Positions 48,483 to 58,693 of a stretch of DNA of 64,000 nucleotides are shown in pieces. How positions within the stretch are numbered: position 1 is the first letter of the stretch; every line of letters starts with the position of its first letter. The translations under genes and the position numbers were made by a program. The notes beneath the pieces were generated by a model. It was not told the origin of the DNA. It ran no database searches and worked only from the letters and a program-made list of their open reading frames with translations. The DNA comes from Streptomyces sp. 6-11-2 (GTDB taxonomy: Bacteria; Actinomycetota; Actinomycetes; Streptomycetales; Streptomycetaceae): positions 5,394,001 to 5,458,000 of the forward strand of contig NZ_BJOR01000001.1 of NCBI RefSeq assembly GCF_006540305.1, written 5' to 3'.

Positions 48483-49573
48483 GCGGACGTACTCCGCGGC
48501 TGAGCAGGCTGCGCCGGGTGGTGCCGGAGGGGCGTTCGGCACGTCAGGCGATCGCGGCGCGCGCGGGGCGCCCGGCCGAGGCGCGGGGCGGCCGGGCGCG
48601 CCGCCGCGGCGCTCAGCCCAAGGTGGTCGCCCTCGGCGGCGGCATGGGCCTGTCCGCCTCGCTCGCCGCACTGCGCCGGATCACCGGCGACCTCACCGCA
48701 GTCGTGACCGTGGCCGACGACGGGGGCTCCAGCGGGCGCCTGCGCGACGAGCTGGGCGTGCTGCCGCCCGGGGACCTGCGCAAGGCGCTGGCCGCGCTGT
48801 GCGGCGACGACGACTGGGGCCAGACCTGGGCCCGGGTGATCCAGCACCGCTTCACCTCCCAGGGCGACCTGCACGACCACGCGGTGGGCAACCTGCTGAT
48901 CGTCGCCCTGTGGGAACAGCTCGGCGACCATGTCCAGGCGCTGGACCTGGTGGGCAAGCTGCTGGGGGCGCACGGGCGCGTGCTGCCCATGTCCGCCGTG
49001 CCCTTGGAGCTCCAGGCCCTGGTCAAGGGGCACGATCCGGAGCGGCCCGAGGCCGTCGACACCGTGCGCGGCCAGGCCACCGTCGCGCTCACCTCGGGCG
49101 AGGTGCAGTCCGTGCACCTGGTGCCGAACGACCCGCCCGCCGTGCCCGAGGCCGTGGACGCGGTCCTGGACGCGGACTGGGTGGTGCTCGGACCCGGCTC
49201 CTGGTTCTCCTCGGTCATTCCGCACCTGCTGGTGCCCGAGCTTCTGGACGCGCTCACCGAGACCAGGGCACGCCGGGTGCTGTCCCTGAACCTCGCGCCG
49301 CAGCCGGGAGAAACCGAGGGCTTCTCCCCGCAGCGTCATTTGGAGGTTTTGGGACGACACGCCCCTAAACTCGCCCTGGACGTGGTGCTGGCCGACGAGG
49401 CCGCCGTGCCCGACCGCGAAGTGCTGACCGAGGCCGCCAAGCGGTTCGGCGCCGCGGTCGAGCTCGCGCCGGTGGCCCGGAGGGACGGAACTCCGCGGCA
49501 CGACCCGGAGCAGCTGGCCGCCGCGTACGACCGTATTTTTCGGATGCATGGAAGGATCGGCCCATGGCGATGA
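48479..49573 (+). CDS. yvcK: YvcK-family (CofD-fold) gluconeogenesis factor
   Basis: This 364-residue protein has the CofD-like fold, with the GGGMG motif at 53-57, [17 protein letters not shown] (77-93) and the HNLL-type [14 protein letters not shown]. YvcK proteins bind UDP-sugars and influence central carbon metabolism, cell-wall precursor supply and morphology in other bacteria. The first 45 residues are basic. Its GTG overlaps the rapZ stop, and its end overlaps whiA by 10 nt. Confidence 0.94.
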   Translation: MSGRTPRLSRLRRVVPEGRSARQAIAARAGRPAEARGGRARRRGAQPKVVALGGGMGLSASLAALRRITGDLTAVVTVADDGGSSGRLRDELGVLPPGDLRKALAALCGDDDWGQTWARVIQHRFTSQGDLHDHAVGNLLIVALWEQLGDHVQALDLVGKLLGAHGRVLPMSAVPLELQALVKGHDPERPEAVDTVRGQATVALTSGEVQSVHLVPNDPPAVPEAVDAVLDADWVVLGPGSWFSSVIPHLLVPELLDALTETRARRVLSLNLAPQPGETEGFSPQRHLEVLGRHAPKLALDVVLADEAAVPDREVLTEAAKRFGAAVELAPVARRDGTPRHDPEQLAAAYDRIFRMHGRIGPWR

Positions 49574-50553
49574 CGGCAGCGGTGAAGGACGAGATTTCCC
49601 GGCTCCCCGTCACCCGGACCTGCTGCAGGAAGGCGGAGGTCTCCGCCCTTCTGCGGTTCGCCGGCGGCCTCCACCTGGTCAGCGGGCGGATCGTGATCGA
49701 GGCGGAACTGGACACCGCCATGGCGGCACGGCGCCTGAAGCGGGACATCCTGGAGATCTTCGGTCACAGCTCCGAGCTGATCGTGATGGCGCCGGGCGGG
49801 CTGCGCCGCGGCTCGCGCTACGTCGTACGCGTCGTCGCGGGCGGTGACCAGCTGGCCCGCCAGACCGGTCTGGTCGACGGTCGGGGCCGGCCGATCCGCG
49901 GCCTGCCGCCGCAGGTGGTCTCGGGGGCCACCTGCGACGCGGAGGCCGCCTGGCGCGGTGCCTTCCTGGCCCACGGCTCGCTCACCGAGCCGGGCCGCTC
50001 CTCCTCCCTGGAGGTGACCTGCCCGGGCCCGGAGGCGGCCCTCGCGCTGGTCGGTGCCGCGCGCCGGCTGTCCATCGCCGCGAAGGCCCGGGAGGTGCGG
50101 GGCGTGGACCGGGTGGTGGTCCGTGACGGCGACGCGATCGGCGCCCTGCTGACCCGTCTGGGCGCCCACGAGTCCGTGCTGGCCTGGGAGGAGCGGCGGA
50201 TGCGCCGCGAGGTGCGCGCCACGGCCAACCGCCTCGCCAACTTCGACGACGCCAACCTGCGCCGCTCGGCGCGCGCGGCCGTCGCGGCCGGCGCGCGGGT
50301 GGCCCGCGCCCTGGAGATCCTCGCCGACGACGTCCCCGAGCACCTCGCCGCCGCGGGACGCCTGCGCATGGAGCACAAGCAGGCCTCCCTGGAGGAGCTG
50401 GGCGCCCTCGCCGACCCCCCGCTGACCAAGGACGCCGTCGCCGGCCGCATCCGCCGCCTGTTGGCCATGGCCGACAAGCGGGCCTCCGACCTCGGCATCC
50501 CCGGCACCGAGGCGAACCTCGCCGACGAACTGGCGGACAACCTGGCGGGCTGA
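49564..50553 (+). CDS. whiA: Sporulation regulator WhiA
   Basis: WhiA, with WhiB, switches aerial hyphae to septation in Streptomyces. The 329-residue protein has an N-terminal LAGLIDADG-type fold lacking nuclease residues ([21 protein letters not shown] at about 21-41). A C-terminal helix-turn-helix follows ([30 protein letters not shown], about 277-306). ATG 49564 gives [15 protein letters not shown], the family's usual start; the ATG at 49570 overlaps the yvcK stop as ATGA. It ends the operon and is followed by a large hairpin. Confidence 0.97.
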   Translation: MAMTAAVKDEISRLPVTRTCCRKAEVSALLRFAGGLHLVSGRIVIEAELDTAMAARRLKRDILEIFGHSSELIVMAPGGLRRGSRYVVRVVAGGDQLARQTGLVDGRGRPIRGLPPQVVSGATCDAEAAWRGAFLAHGSLTEPGRSSSLEVTCPGPEAALALVGAARRLSIAAKAREVRGVDRVVVRDGDAIGALLTRLGAHESVLAWEERRMRREVRATANRLANFDDANLRRSARAAVAAGARVARALEILADDVPEHLAAAGRLRMEHKQASLEELGALADPPLTKDAVAGRIRRLLAMADKRASDLGIPGTEANLADELADNLAG

Positions 50554-52248
<1,695 letters not shown>

Positions 52249-52277
52249 CCGGCAGGGCAGGCACCTCGATGTGAGAT

Positions 52278-52317
52278 CAGGGCCCGGGCGGCGCGCCGAC
52301 GCGCCGTCCGGGCCCTG
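52278..52317 (+). terminator. Terminator between gap and pgk
   Basis: An 18-bp inverted repeat, CAGGGCCCGGGCGGCGCG with its complement (one G-T position), surrounds a 4-nt loop CCGA, 30 nt after the gap stop. Confidence 0.88.
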
Positions 52318-52413
52318 ACGCACGTACAGCGGGCCGAACGACCACAACCCGCCCACGTGCGGATCGATCAGCCCTCGTACGATCAAGAGCCCCCTCCTCA
52401 GGAGTCCCACCCA

Positions 52414-53625
52414 ATGAAGACGATCGACGAACTTCTCTCCGAAGGCGTGGACGGCAAGCGGGTCTTCGTCCGCGCCGACCTCAACGTGCCGCTGGCCGAC
52501 GGTGTCATCACCGACGACGGCCGCATCCGCGCCGTCCTGCCCACCGTCAAGGCCCTCGCCGAGGCCGGCGCCCAGGTGGTCGTCGCCTCCCACCTGGGCC
52601 GCCCCAAGGGCGCCCCGGACCCGGCCTTCTCGCTGCTGCCCGCCGCCGAGCGGCTCGGTGAACTCCTGGGTGCCCCCGTGGCGTTCGCCCAGGACACCGT
52701 CGGCCCGGCCGCCCACGCCGCCGTGGACGGCCTTCAGCCCGGCCAGGTCGCGGTCATCGAGAACCTGCGGTTCAATCCCGGCGAGACGTCCAAGGACGAC
52801 GCCGAGCGGGGCGAGTTCGCCGACCGGCTCGCCGCCCTCGCGGACGTCTACGTCGGCGACGGATTCGGCGCCGTGCACCGCAAGCACGCCTCCGTCTACG
52901 ACCTGCCGGCCCGCCTTCCGCACTACGCCGGCTACCTCATCGCCACCGAGGTCGGTGTCCTGAAGAAGCTCACCGAGGACGTCCGGCGGCCCTACGTCGT
53001 CGCGCTCGGCGGCGCCAAGGTCTCCGACAAGCTCGCCGTCATCGACGAGCTGCTCGGCAAGGCCGACCGGCTGCTCATCGGCGGCGGCATGGCGTACACC
53101 TTCCTCAAGGCCCAGGGCCATGAGATCGGCACCTCCCTCCTTCAGGAGGACCAGCTCTCCGCCGTCAAGGAGTACATCGAGCGGGCCGAGAAGACCGGCG
53201 TCGAGCTGGTCCTGCCCGTGGACACGCTGGTCGCGCCCGAGTTCCCGGACCTGAAGGCCAAGGCCCCGGTCCACCCCACCGCCGTCGCCGCGGACGCCAT
53301 GCCGGCCGGCCAGCAGGGCCTGGACATCGGCCCGGAGTCCCGCAAGCTGTACGCCGCGAAGCTCGCCGACGCCGCCACCGTCTTCTGGAACGGCCCGATG
53401 GGCGTCTTCGAGCACCCCGACTTCGCCGAGGGCACCAGGGCGGTCGCCCAGGCCCTGGTCGACTCGGACGGCTTCACCGTCGTGGGCGGCGGCGACTCCG
53501 CCGCGGCGATCCGTACGCTGGGCTTCGACGAGTCGGCATTCGGCCACATCTCGACCGGCGGCGGCGCCTCCCTCGAATACCTCGAGGGCAAGACGCTCCC
53601 CGGCCTCGCCGCACTGGAGGACTGA
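52414..53625 (+). CDS. pgk: Phosphoglycerate kinase
   Basis: PGK makes ATP and 3-phosphoglycerate from 1,3-bisphosphoglycerate. The 403-residue protein has the substrate signature RADLNVPL (20-27), VVASHLGRPKG (about 61-71), NLRFNPGE, the nucleotide-site ALGGAKVSDKL and the C-terminal hinge GGGDSAAA. ATG 52414 is preceded by AGGAG. It is 6 nt upstream of tpiA, so pgk and tpiA form one transcript. Confidence 0.97.
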   Translation: MKTIDELLSEGVDGKRVFVRADLNVPLADGVITDDGRIRAVLPTVKALAEAGAQVVVASHLGRPKGAPDPAFSLLPAAERLGELLGAPVAFAQDTVGPAAHAAVDGLQPGQVAVIENLRFNPGETSKDDAERGEFADRLAALADVYVGDGFGAVHRKHASVYDLPARLPHYAGYLIATEVGVLKKLTEDVRRPYVVALGGAKVSDKLAVIDELLGKADRLLIGGGMAYTFLKAQGHEIGTSLLQEDQLSAVKEYIERAEKTGVELVLPVDTLVAPEFPDLKAKAPVHPTAVAADAMPAGQQGLDIGPESRKLYAAKLADAATVFWNGPMGVFEHPDFAEGTRAVAQALVDSDGFTVVGGGDSAAAIRTLGFDESAFGHISTGGGASLEYLEGKTLPGLAALED

Positions 53626-53631
53626 AACCGT

Positions 53632-54408
53632 ATGAGCACGCGCACGCCGCTTATGGCGGGCAACTGGAAGATGAACCTCAACCACCTCGAGGCCATCGCG
53701 CACGTCCAGAAGCTCGCCTTCGCCCTTGCCGACAAGGACTACGAGGCCGTCGAGGTCGCCGTCCTGCCGCCCTTCACCGACCTGCGCTCCGTGCAGACGC
53801 TGGTCGACGGCGACAAGCTCAAGATCAAGTACGGCGCCCAGGACGTCTCGGCGCACGACACCGGCGCGTACACCGGCGAGATCTCCGGTCCGATGCTGGC
53901 CAAGCTGAAGTGCACCTATGTGGTGATCGGCCACTCCGAGCGTCGGCAGTACCACAACGAGACCGACGAGCTGGTGAACGCCAAGGTCAAGGCCGCCTAC
54001 AAGCACGGCCTGACCCCGATCCTGTGTGTCGGCGAGGAACTGGACGTCCGCGACGCGGGCAACCACGTCACGCACACGCTCACCCAGGTCGAGGGAGGCC
54101 TGAAGGACCTCCCGGCCGAGCAGGCCGAGTCGATCGTGATCGCCTACGAGCCCGTCTGGGCCATCGGCACCGGCAAGGTCTGCGGCGCGGCGGAGGCCCA
54201 GGAGGTCTGCGGCGCCATCCGCGGCAAGCTCGCCGAGCTGTACTCGCAGGAGGTCGCTGACCAGGTGCGCATCCAGTACGGCGGCTCGGTGAAGTCGGGC
54301 AACGTCGCCGAGATCATGGCGCAGAAGGACATCGACGGCGCCCTGGTCGGCGGTGCCTCGCTGGACACCGACGAGTTCGTCAAGATCGTGCGCTTCGGCG
54401 AGCAGTGA
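53632..54408 (+). CDS. tpiA: Triosephosphate isomerase
   Basis: TIM interconverts dihydroxyacetone phosphate and glyceraldehyde 3-phosphate. The 258-residue barrel has GNWKMN (10-15) with Asn11 and Lys13, IGHSERR with electrophile His101, and [11 protein letters not shown] with catalytic Glu173. The phosphate-gripping loop 6 (WAIGTG) and the GGSVKSGN motif are intact. It starts 6 nt after the pgk stop. secG lies 159 nt downstream. Confidence 0.97.
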   Translation: MSTRTPLMAGNWKMNLNHLEAIAHVQKLAFALADKDYEAVEVAVLPPFTDLRSVQTLVDGDKLKIKYGAQDVSAHDTGAYTGEISGPMLAKLKCTYVVIGHSERRQYHNETDELVNAKVKAAYKHGLTPILCVGEELDVRDAGNHVTHTLTQVEGGLKDLPAEQAESIVIAYEPVWAIGTGKVCGAAEAQEVCGAIRGKLAELYSQEVADQVRIQYGGSVKSGNVAEIMAQKDIDGALVGGASLDTDEFVKIVRFGEQ

Positions 54409-54567
54409 GCCGGGGCCCGTCGCGGGCACCGGGCCGGGCCCGCCGTGAGCGGCGGGCCGGGCTGTGAGTATGCGCGGGCGGCGATCCGTCGTACCCTTGC
54501 GGGGGCATGGTAGGCATGACCTGCCACACCCCGTCGTCCATCCGAATCCGAGGAAGTTGGTCCAGCC

Positions 54568-54804
54568 GTGGTTTTGGGGTTCTCGATCGCCCTGATCGTC
54601 TTCAGCCTGCTGCTGATGCTGCTGGTGCTGATGCACAAGGGGAAGGGCGGCGGCCTCTCCGACATGTTCGGTGGCGGTATGCAGTCCTCCGTGGGCGGCT
54701 CCTCGGTCGCCGAGCGCAACCTCGACCGCATCACCGTGGTCATCGGCCTGCTGTGGCTCGCCTGCATCATCGTGCTCGGCATCCTGATGAAGACGAGCAG
54801 CTGA
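54568..54804 (+). CDS. secG: Protein-export membrane protein SecG
   Basis: SecG is the small third subunit of the SecYEG translocon. The 78-residue protein has two hydrophobic helices (about 3-21 and 54-73) joined by a Gly/Ser-rich loop KGKGGGLSDMFGGGM that is typical of SecG. GTG 54568 has AGGAAG upstream. The tpiA-secG order is common in actinobacteria and other groups. Confidence 0.95.
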   Translation: MVLGFSIALIVFSLLLMLLVLMHKGKGGGLSDMFGGGMQSSVGGSSVAERNLDRITVVIGLLWLACIIVLGILMKTSS

Positions 54805-54840
54805 CGAGCGGCTGCCCGTCGGTCGGGACCGCACATTCCG

Positions 54841-54950
54841 TACGTAAGGCCCCATGGTCGGTACGCGTTCCTGAGCGCGGCCTATCATGGGGCTTGCGTC
54901 TGTGTGGGAGCGGTAACTCCCATCACTGGACGCGCGTTGGGCCTTACGTA
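54841..54950 (+). ncRNA. Candidate structured RNA between secG and the rbpA paralogue
   Basis: TACGTAAGGCCC (54841-54852) and GGGCCTTACGTA (54939-54950) form a perfect 12-bp closing stem 86 nt apart. Inside, CCCCATG (54850-54856) can pair with CATGGGG (54886-54892). GCGTC (54896-54900) with GACGC (54929-54933) encloses a TGGGAG-CGGTAA-CTCCCA hairpin. Nested helices of this kind suggest a folded RNA or leader. A TATCAT box at 54883-54888 and a TAGACT box at 54949-54954 could alternatively be -10 elements, which would make the repeats operators. No known RNA family is recognised. Confidence 0.4.
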
Positions 54951-55019
54951 GACTGAGGCGCTCGCGGCGAAGCGGAGGCCGACCCGTTTCGCGGCACCAT
55001 CACGCAGGGAGTTACGACC

Positions 55020-55355
55020 GTGGCAAGTGGCAACGCGATCCGAGGAAGCCGGGTCGGGGCGGGGCCGATGGGCGAGGCCGAGCGTGGCGAGTCCGCGCCG
55101 CGTCTGCGCATCTCCTTCTGGTGCTCCAACGGACACGAGACCCAGCCGAGCTTCGCCAGCGACGCGCAGGTTCCCGACACCTGGGACTGCCCGCGCTGCG
55201 GTTTTCCGGCCGGTCAGGACCAGGACAACCCGCCGGCCCCGCCGCGGACCGAGCCCTACAAGACGCACCTGGCCTATGTGCGGGAGCGCCGCAGCGACGC
55301 GGACGGTGAGGCGATCCTCGCCGAGGCGCTCGCCAAACTCCGGGGCGAGATCTAG
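55020..55355 (+). CDS. RbpA-family RNA polymerase-binding protein (probable paralogue)
   Basis: RbpA proteins bind group 1 sigma factors and RNA polymerase in actinobacteria and stabilise promoter opening. This 111-residue member has the N-terminal GSRVGAG segment (cf. the RGSRLG of RbpA), a zinc-binding core with C35, H39, C57 and C60, and the KTHLAYVRERRSxxDxE sigma-interaction helix matching KTHWDMLxERR of RbpA. The basic linker PPAPPRTEP is kept. Streptomyces has a principal rbpA elsewhere, so this is likely its second copy. GTG 55020 follows AGGGAG. Confidence 0.82.
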   Translation: MASGNAIRGSRVGAGPMGEAERGESAPRLRISFWCSNGHETQPSFASDAQVPDTWDCPRCGFPAGQDQDNPPAPPRTEPYKTHLAYVRERRSDADGEAILAEALAKLRGEI

Positions 55356-55451
55356 GACTTGAGGTCCGGTCGGCCGCCTTCGGGCGCGGGGCCGGACCTG
55401 TTGCGTACCGGACCTGTCGCGTATCCGGACGGACCGGCCGCCGCGGACCGA

Positions 55452-55474
55452 TTGTCAGTGGTGCCCTCTACGGT
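55452..55474 (+). promoter_or_regulatory. PafBC-type damage promoter of the MFS gene
   Basis: TTGTCAGTG (55452-55460), 8 nt, TACGGT (55469-55474), fitting tTGTCRgtg-N8-TAnnnT. The leader to ATG 55511 is about 30 nt and carries GGAGGGG. Confidence 0.85.
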
Positions 55475-55510
55475 TTGCGTATCGGTGAATCGTGAGGCGG
55501 AGGGGCAACC

Positions 55511-56791
55511 ATGACGGGGATCGAGGCCGGGTGCGAAGCCGTCGACGCGGGTGCGCCGGCGTGGCGCGGCGGATTCGGACGGCTGTGGAGCGCCGCCGTG
55601 CTGTCCAGCTTCGGCGACGCGCTGCGTACGGCCGCGCTGCCGCTGCTCGCCCTGTCCCTGACCGACGACCCGCTGCTCATCGCCTCCGTCACGGCCTGCG
55701 GCTATCTCCCCTGGATCGTCTTCGGGCTGCTCGGCGGCGCCGTCGCGGACCGTGTGGACCAGCGGCGTGCGATGTGGGCGGCGGACACGGTACGGGGCCT
55801 CCTGGTCGGCGGCTTCGCCCTGGCGGTGGCCCTCGGACACGCCTCGATCGGCCTGCTGATCGCCCTGGCCTTCGCGCTGACCACGCTCCAGACACTCTTC
55901 GACAACGCAGCCACGGCCCTGTTGCCCGCCCTGGTGGAGTCCGAGGCGCTGGGCAGCGCCAACGCCCGTCTGATGACCGGGCAGCGCCTCGCGGGCGGGC
56001 TGCTGGGCGGCCCGGTCGTGCCCCTGCTGTTCGCGGCGGGGGCCGCCGCGCCCTTCGCGGCCGACGCCGTCACCTTCCTGGTGGCCGCCGCTCTCGTGGC
56101 CTCCCTGCGGGTCCCGGCGCCCGAGCGCGGGCCGAGACCGGCGGGCAGCACGCTGCGGCGGGAGATAACCGAGGGGCTGCGCGCCCTCGGGCGGGACAGG
56201 GCCCTGCGCGGGCTGTGCGCCGCCACCGCCCTGTGCAACGTCGGGATGGGCGCGCTCATCGCCACCCTGGTGGTCGTCGTGACCGGCTGGCTGGGCGCGG
56301 GCACCAAGGGATACGCGGCGGCCCTGACGGCGTACACGCTCGGCAGCCTGGCCGGGGGAGCGGTCAACCGGCGGATCGTGGCCCGGCTCGGGCGGATGCG
56401 GGCCGTGGTGCTGGCCGGCGGGGTGCAGATCGCCGCGCTGGTGGTCCTGGGACTGGTGCCCAGCCTGGCCTTCGCGGTGGCCGCACTGGCCGTGTTCGGG
56501 CTGATGGGCATGGTGTGGAACGTCAACACGACGACACTGATGCAGCAGCGCAGCCCCGCCGGGATGCTGGGCCGGGTCAGCGCGGCCTTCCGCACTCTCG
56601 CGGTGGCCGGGGCGCCGCTGGGCGCGGTGCTCGGCGGGGCCGTCGCGGCCGTGTGGGGGCCGAACTGGCCGGCGCTGCTCACGGCCGCGTTCTTCGTGCT
56701 TTCCGTGGCCGCGCTGATACCCGCGCGCCGTGCCGACGTACTCGTTGTTACGCCGGACGACGGCGTGACGACGACTCATGTCTCCCGCTGA
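55511..56791 (+). CDS. MFS transporter
   Basis: This 426-residue major facilitator has about twelve hydrophobic helices. The loop 2-3 motif GGAVADRVDQRRAM (about 76-89) is the A-motif of drug-exporting families. Gly-rich helices FGLMGMVWNVNTTTLMQQRSPAGMLGRVSAAFRT (about 330-363) resemble the enterobactin/macrolide exporter (EntS/MefA-like) group. The substrate is unknown. Its promoter carries a DNA-damage motif, which is the strongest clue: it may export a damaging metabolite or drug. Confidence 0.87.
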   Translation: MTGIEAGCEAVDAGAPAWRGGFGRLWSAAVLSSFGDALRTAALPLLALSLTDDPLLIASVTACGYLPWIVFGLLGGAVADRVDQRRAMWAADTVRGLLVGGFALAVALGHASIGLLIALAFALTTLQTLFDNAATALLPALVESEALGSANARLMTGQRLAGGLLGGPVVPLLFAAGAAAPFAADAVTFLVAAALVASLRVPAPERGPRPAGSTLRREITEGLRALGRDRALRGLCAATALCNVGMGALIATLVVVVTGWLGAGTKGYAAALTAYTLGSLAGGAVNRRIVARLGRMRAVVLAGGVQIAALVVLGLVPSLAFAVAALAVFGLMGMVWNVNTTTLMQQRSPAGMLGRVSAAFRTLAVAGAPLGAVLGGAVAAVWGPNWPALLTAAFFVLSVAALIPARRADVLVVTPDDGVTTTHVSR

Positions 56792-56857
56792 TCAACTAGG
56801 TTGGACCGGCAGCGGGGCAAGGACGCAGGACAGCTAGGAAAGAAGGCTGAGGTCCGA

Positions 56858-58510
56858 ATGAACGCAGACGCCCGTACCAGGCTCAACCAGAGGCCCGAGT
56901 GGACCGCTCTGGCCAGGCACCGTGAGGAGCTCGCCGACACCGGTCTACGGGATCTGTTCGCGGCCCACCCGGAGCGCGGCGAGGCGTACGCCCTCCAGGT
57001 CGGTGATCTGTACGTCGACTACTCCAAGCACCTCGTCACCGACGAGACCCTGCGGCTGCTGCGGGAGCTGGCCGCCGCGACGGACGTGTTCGGGCTGCGG
57101 GACGCCATGTTCCGCGGTGCGAAGATCAACGTCACCGAGGACCGGGCCGTGCTGCACACGGCGCTGCGCTCGCGGCGGGACGCGGTGATCGAGGTCGACG
57201 GGGAGAACGTCGTGCCGGGGGTGCACGCGGTCCTCGACAAGATGAGCGACTTCGCGCACCGGGTGCGGTCGGGGGAGTGGACGGGGCACACCGGCAAGCG
57301 GATCCGCAATGTGGTCAACGTCGGCATCGGCGGCTCCGACCTGGGCCCCGCGATGGCGTACGAGGCGCTGCGGGCCTACACCGACCGCGGTCTGACGGTG
57401 CGGTTCGTGTCGAACGTCGACGGCGCGGATCTGCACGAGGCCGTGCGGGATCTGGACGCGGCGGAGACGCTGTTCGTCATCGCGTCCAAGACGTTCACCA
57501 CGATCGAGACGATCACCAACGCGACGTCGGCGCGCAACTGGCTGCTGGGAGAGTTGAAGGCCGGCCCGGAGGCGGTCGCCCGGCACTTCGTGGCGCTGTC
57601 CACGAACACGGAGAAGGTGTCCGAGTTCGGCATCGACGTCGAGAACATGTTCGAGTTCTGGGACTGGGTCGGGGGTCGGTACTCGTACGACTCCGCGATC
57701 GGCCTGTCCCTGATGATCGCGATCGGGCCGGACCGGTTCCGGGAGATGCTGGACGGCTTCCGGCTCGTCGACGAGCACTTCAGGACCGCGTCGGCCGAGT
57801 CCAACGTGCCCTTGCTGCTAGGACTGTTGGGGATCTGGTACGGCAACTTCCACGACGCGCAGTCGCATGCGGTGCTGCCGTACTCGCACTATCTGTCGAA
57901 GTTCACCGCGTATCTTCAGCAGCTGGACATGGAGTCCAACGGGAAGTCGGTGCAGCGGGACGGAGAGCCCGTGGAGTGGCAGACCGGGCCGGTGGTGTGG
58001 GGGACGCCGGGCACGAACGGGCAGCACGCGTACTACCAGTTGATCCACCAGGGTACGAAGCTGATCCCGGCGGACTTCATCGGCTTCGCCGAGCCGGTGG
58101 CCGAGCTGAGCGATGAACTCCGGGCGCAGCACGATCTGCTGATGGCCAACTTCTTCGCGCAGACCCAGGCGCTGGCCTTCGGCAAGACGCCGGAGGAGGT
58201 ACGGGCGGAGGGGGTGCCGACGGAGCTGGTGCCGCACAAGACGTTCCGCGGGAACCACCCCACGACCACGATCCTCGCGCGTGAGTTGACTCCGTCGGTG
58301 CTGGGGCAGCTGATCGCGCTGTACGAACACAAGGTGTTCGTACAGGGCGCTGTCTGGAACATCGACTCCTTCGACCAGTGGGGAGTCGAGCTGGGCAAGG
58401 TCCTGGCGAAGCGCGTGGAGCCGGCTCTGACGGAGGGCGCGGAAGTGGAGGGGCTGGACCCCTCCACGACGACCCTGGTCGCCAAGTACCGCGCCCTTCG
58501 CTCCCGCTGA
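56858..58510 (+). CDS. pgi: Glucose-6-phosphate isomerase
   Basis: PGI interconverts glucose 6-phosphate and fructose 6-phosphate. The 550-residue protein has [17 protein letters not shown] (about 152-168), KTFTTIET with the phosphate-binding Ser/Thr loop, the signature DWVGGRYS (about 268-275), and catalytic His in [19 protein letters not shown]-terminal Lys is in the [11 protein letters not shown] and [16 protein letters not shown] blocks. The length is typical. ATG 56858 follows AAGGCTGAGG. It is an isolated gene at the end of the glycolytic stretch. Confidence 0.97.
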   Translation: MNADARTRLNQRPEWTALARHREELADTGLRDLFAAHPERGEAYALQVGDLYVDYSKHLVTDETLRLLRELAAATDVFGLRDAMFRGAKINVTEDRAVLHTALRSRRDAVIEVDGENVVPGVHAVLDKMSDFAHRVRSGEWTGHTGKRIRNVVNVGIGGSDLGPAMAYEALRAYTDRGLTVRFVSNVDGADLHEAVRDLDAAETLFVIASKTFTTIETITNATSARNWLLGELKAGPEAVARHFVALSTNTEKVSEFGIDVENMFEFWDWVGGRYSYDSAIGLSLMIAIGPDRFREMLDGFRLVDEHFRTASAESNVPLLLGLLGIWYGNFHDAQSHAVLPYSHYLSKFTAYLQQLDMESNGKSVQRDGEPVEWQTGPVVWGTPGTNGQHAYYQLIHQGTKLIPADFIGFAEPVAELSDELRAQHDLLMANFFAQTQALAFGKTPEEVRAEGVPTELVPHKTFRGNHPTTTILARELTPSVLGQLIALYEHKVFVQGAVWNIDSFDQWGVELGKVLAKRVEPALTEGAEVEGLDPSTTTLVAKYRALRSR

Positions 58511-58552
58511 TCCCTCTTCCCACCCGTCTCGCTGGAGTGGAGTCCCTGGGGC

Positions 58553-58651
58553 CCCCGGGCTCTCCGGATCCCCGGGCTCTCCGGATCCCCGGGCTCTCCG
58601 GATCTCCGGCTCCCCGGCTCCCCGGATCTCCGGATCCCCGGATTCTCCGGG
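58553..58651. repeat. Compound tandem repeat, 17-bp then 8-bp units
   Basis: Three perfect 17-bp units (CCCCGGGCTCTCCGGAT at 58553, 58570, 58587) are followed by five 8-bp units of the form CYCCGGMT to about 58643. Each unit has CCGG palindromes. The array is between the converging pgi and permease genes. Confidence 0.95.
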
Positions 58652-58693
58652 TCACCCGGGGCTCCGCCCCAGCCCGTCCGGACCCGTGGGTGT

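Noticed and set aside
54841..54950. tRNA, SRP RNA or 6C RNA between secG and the rbpA paralogue
   Set aside because: There is no T-loop or CCA region, no GGAA-capped SRP apex and no paired runs of six C.
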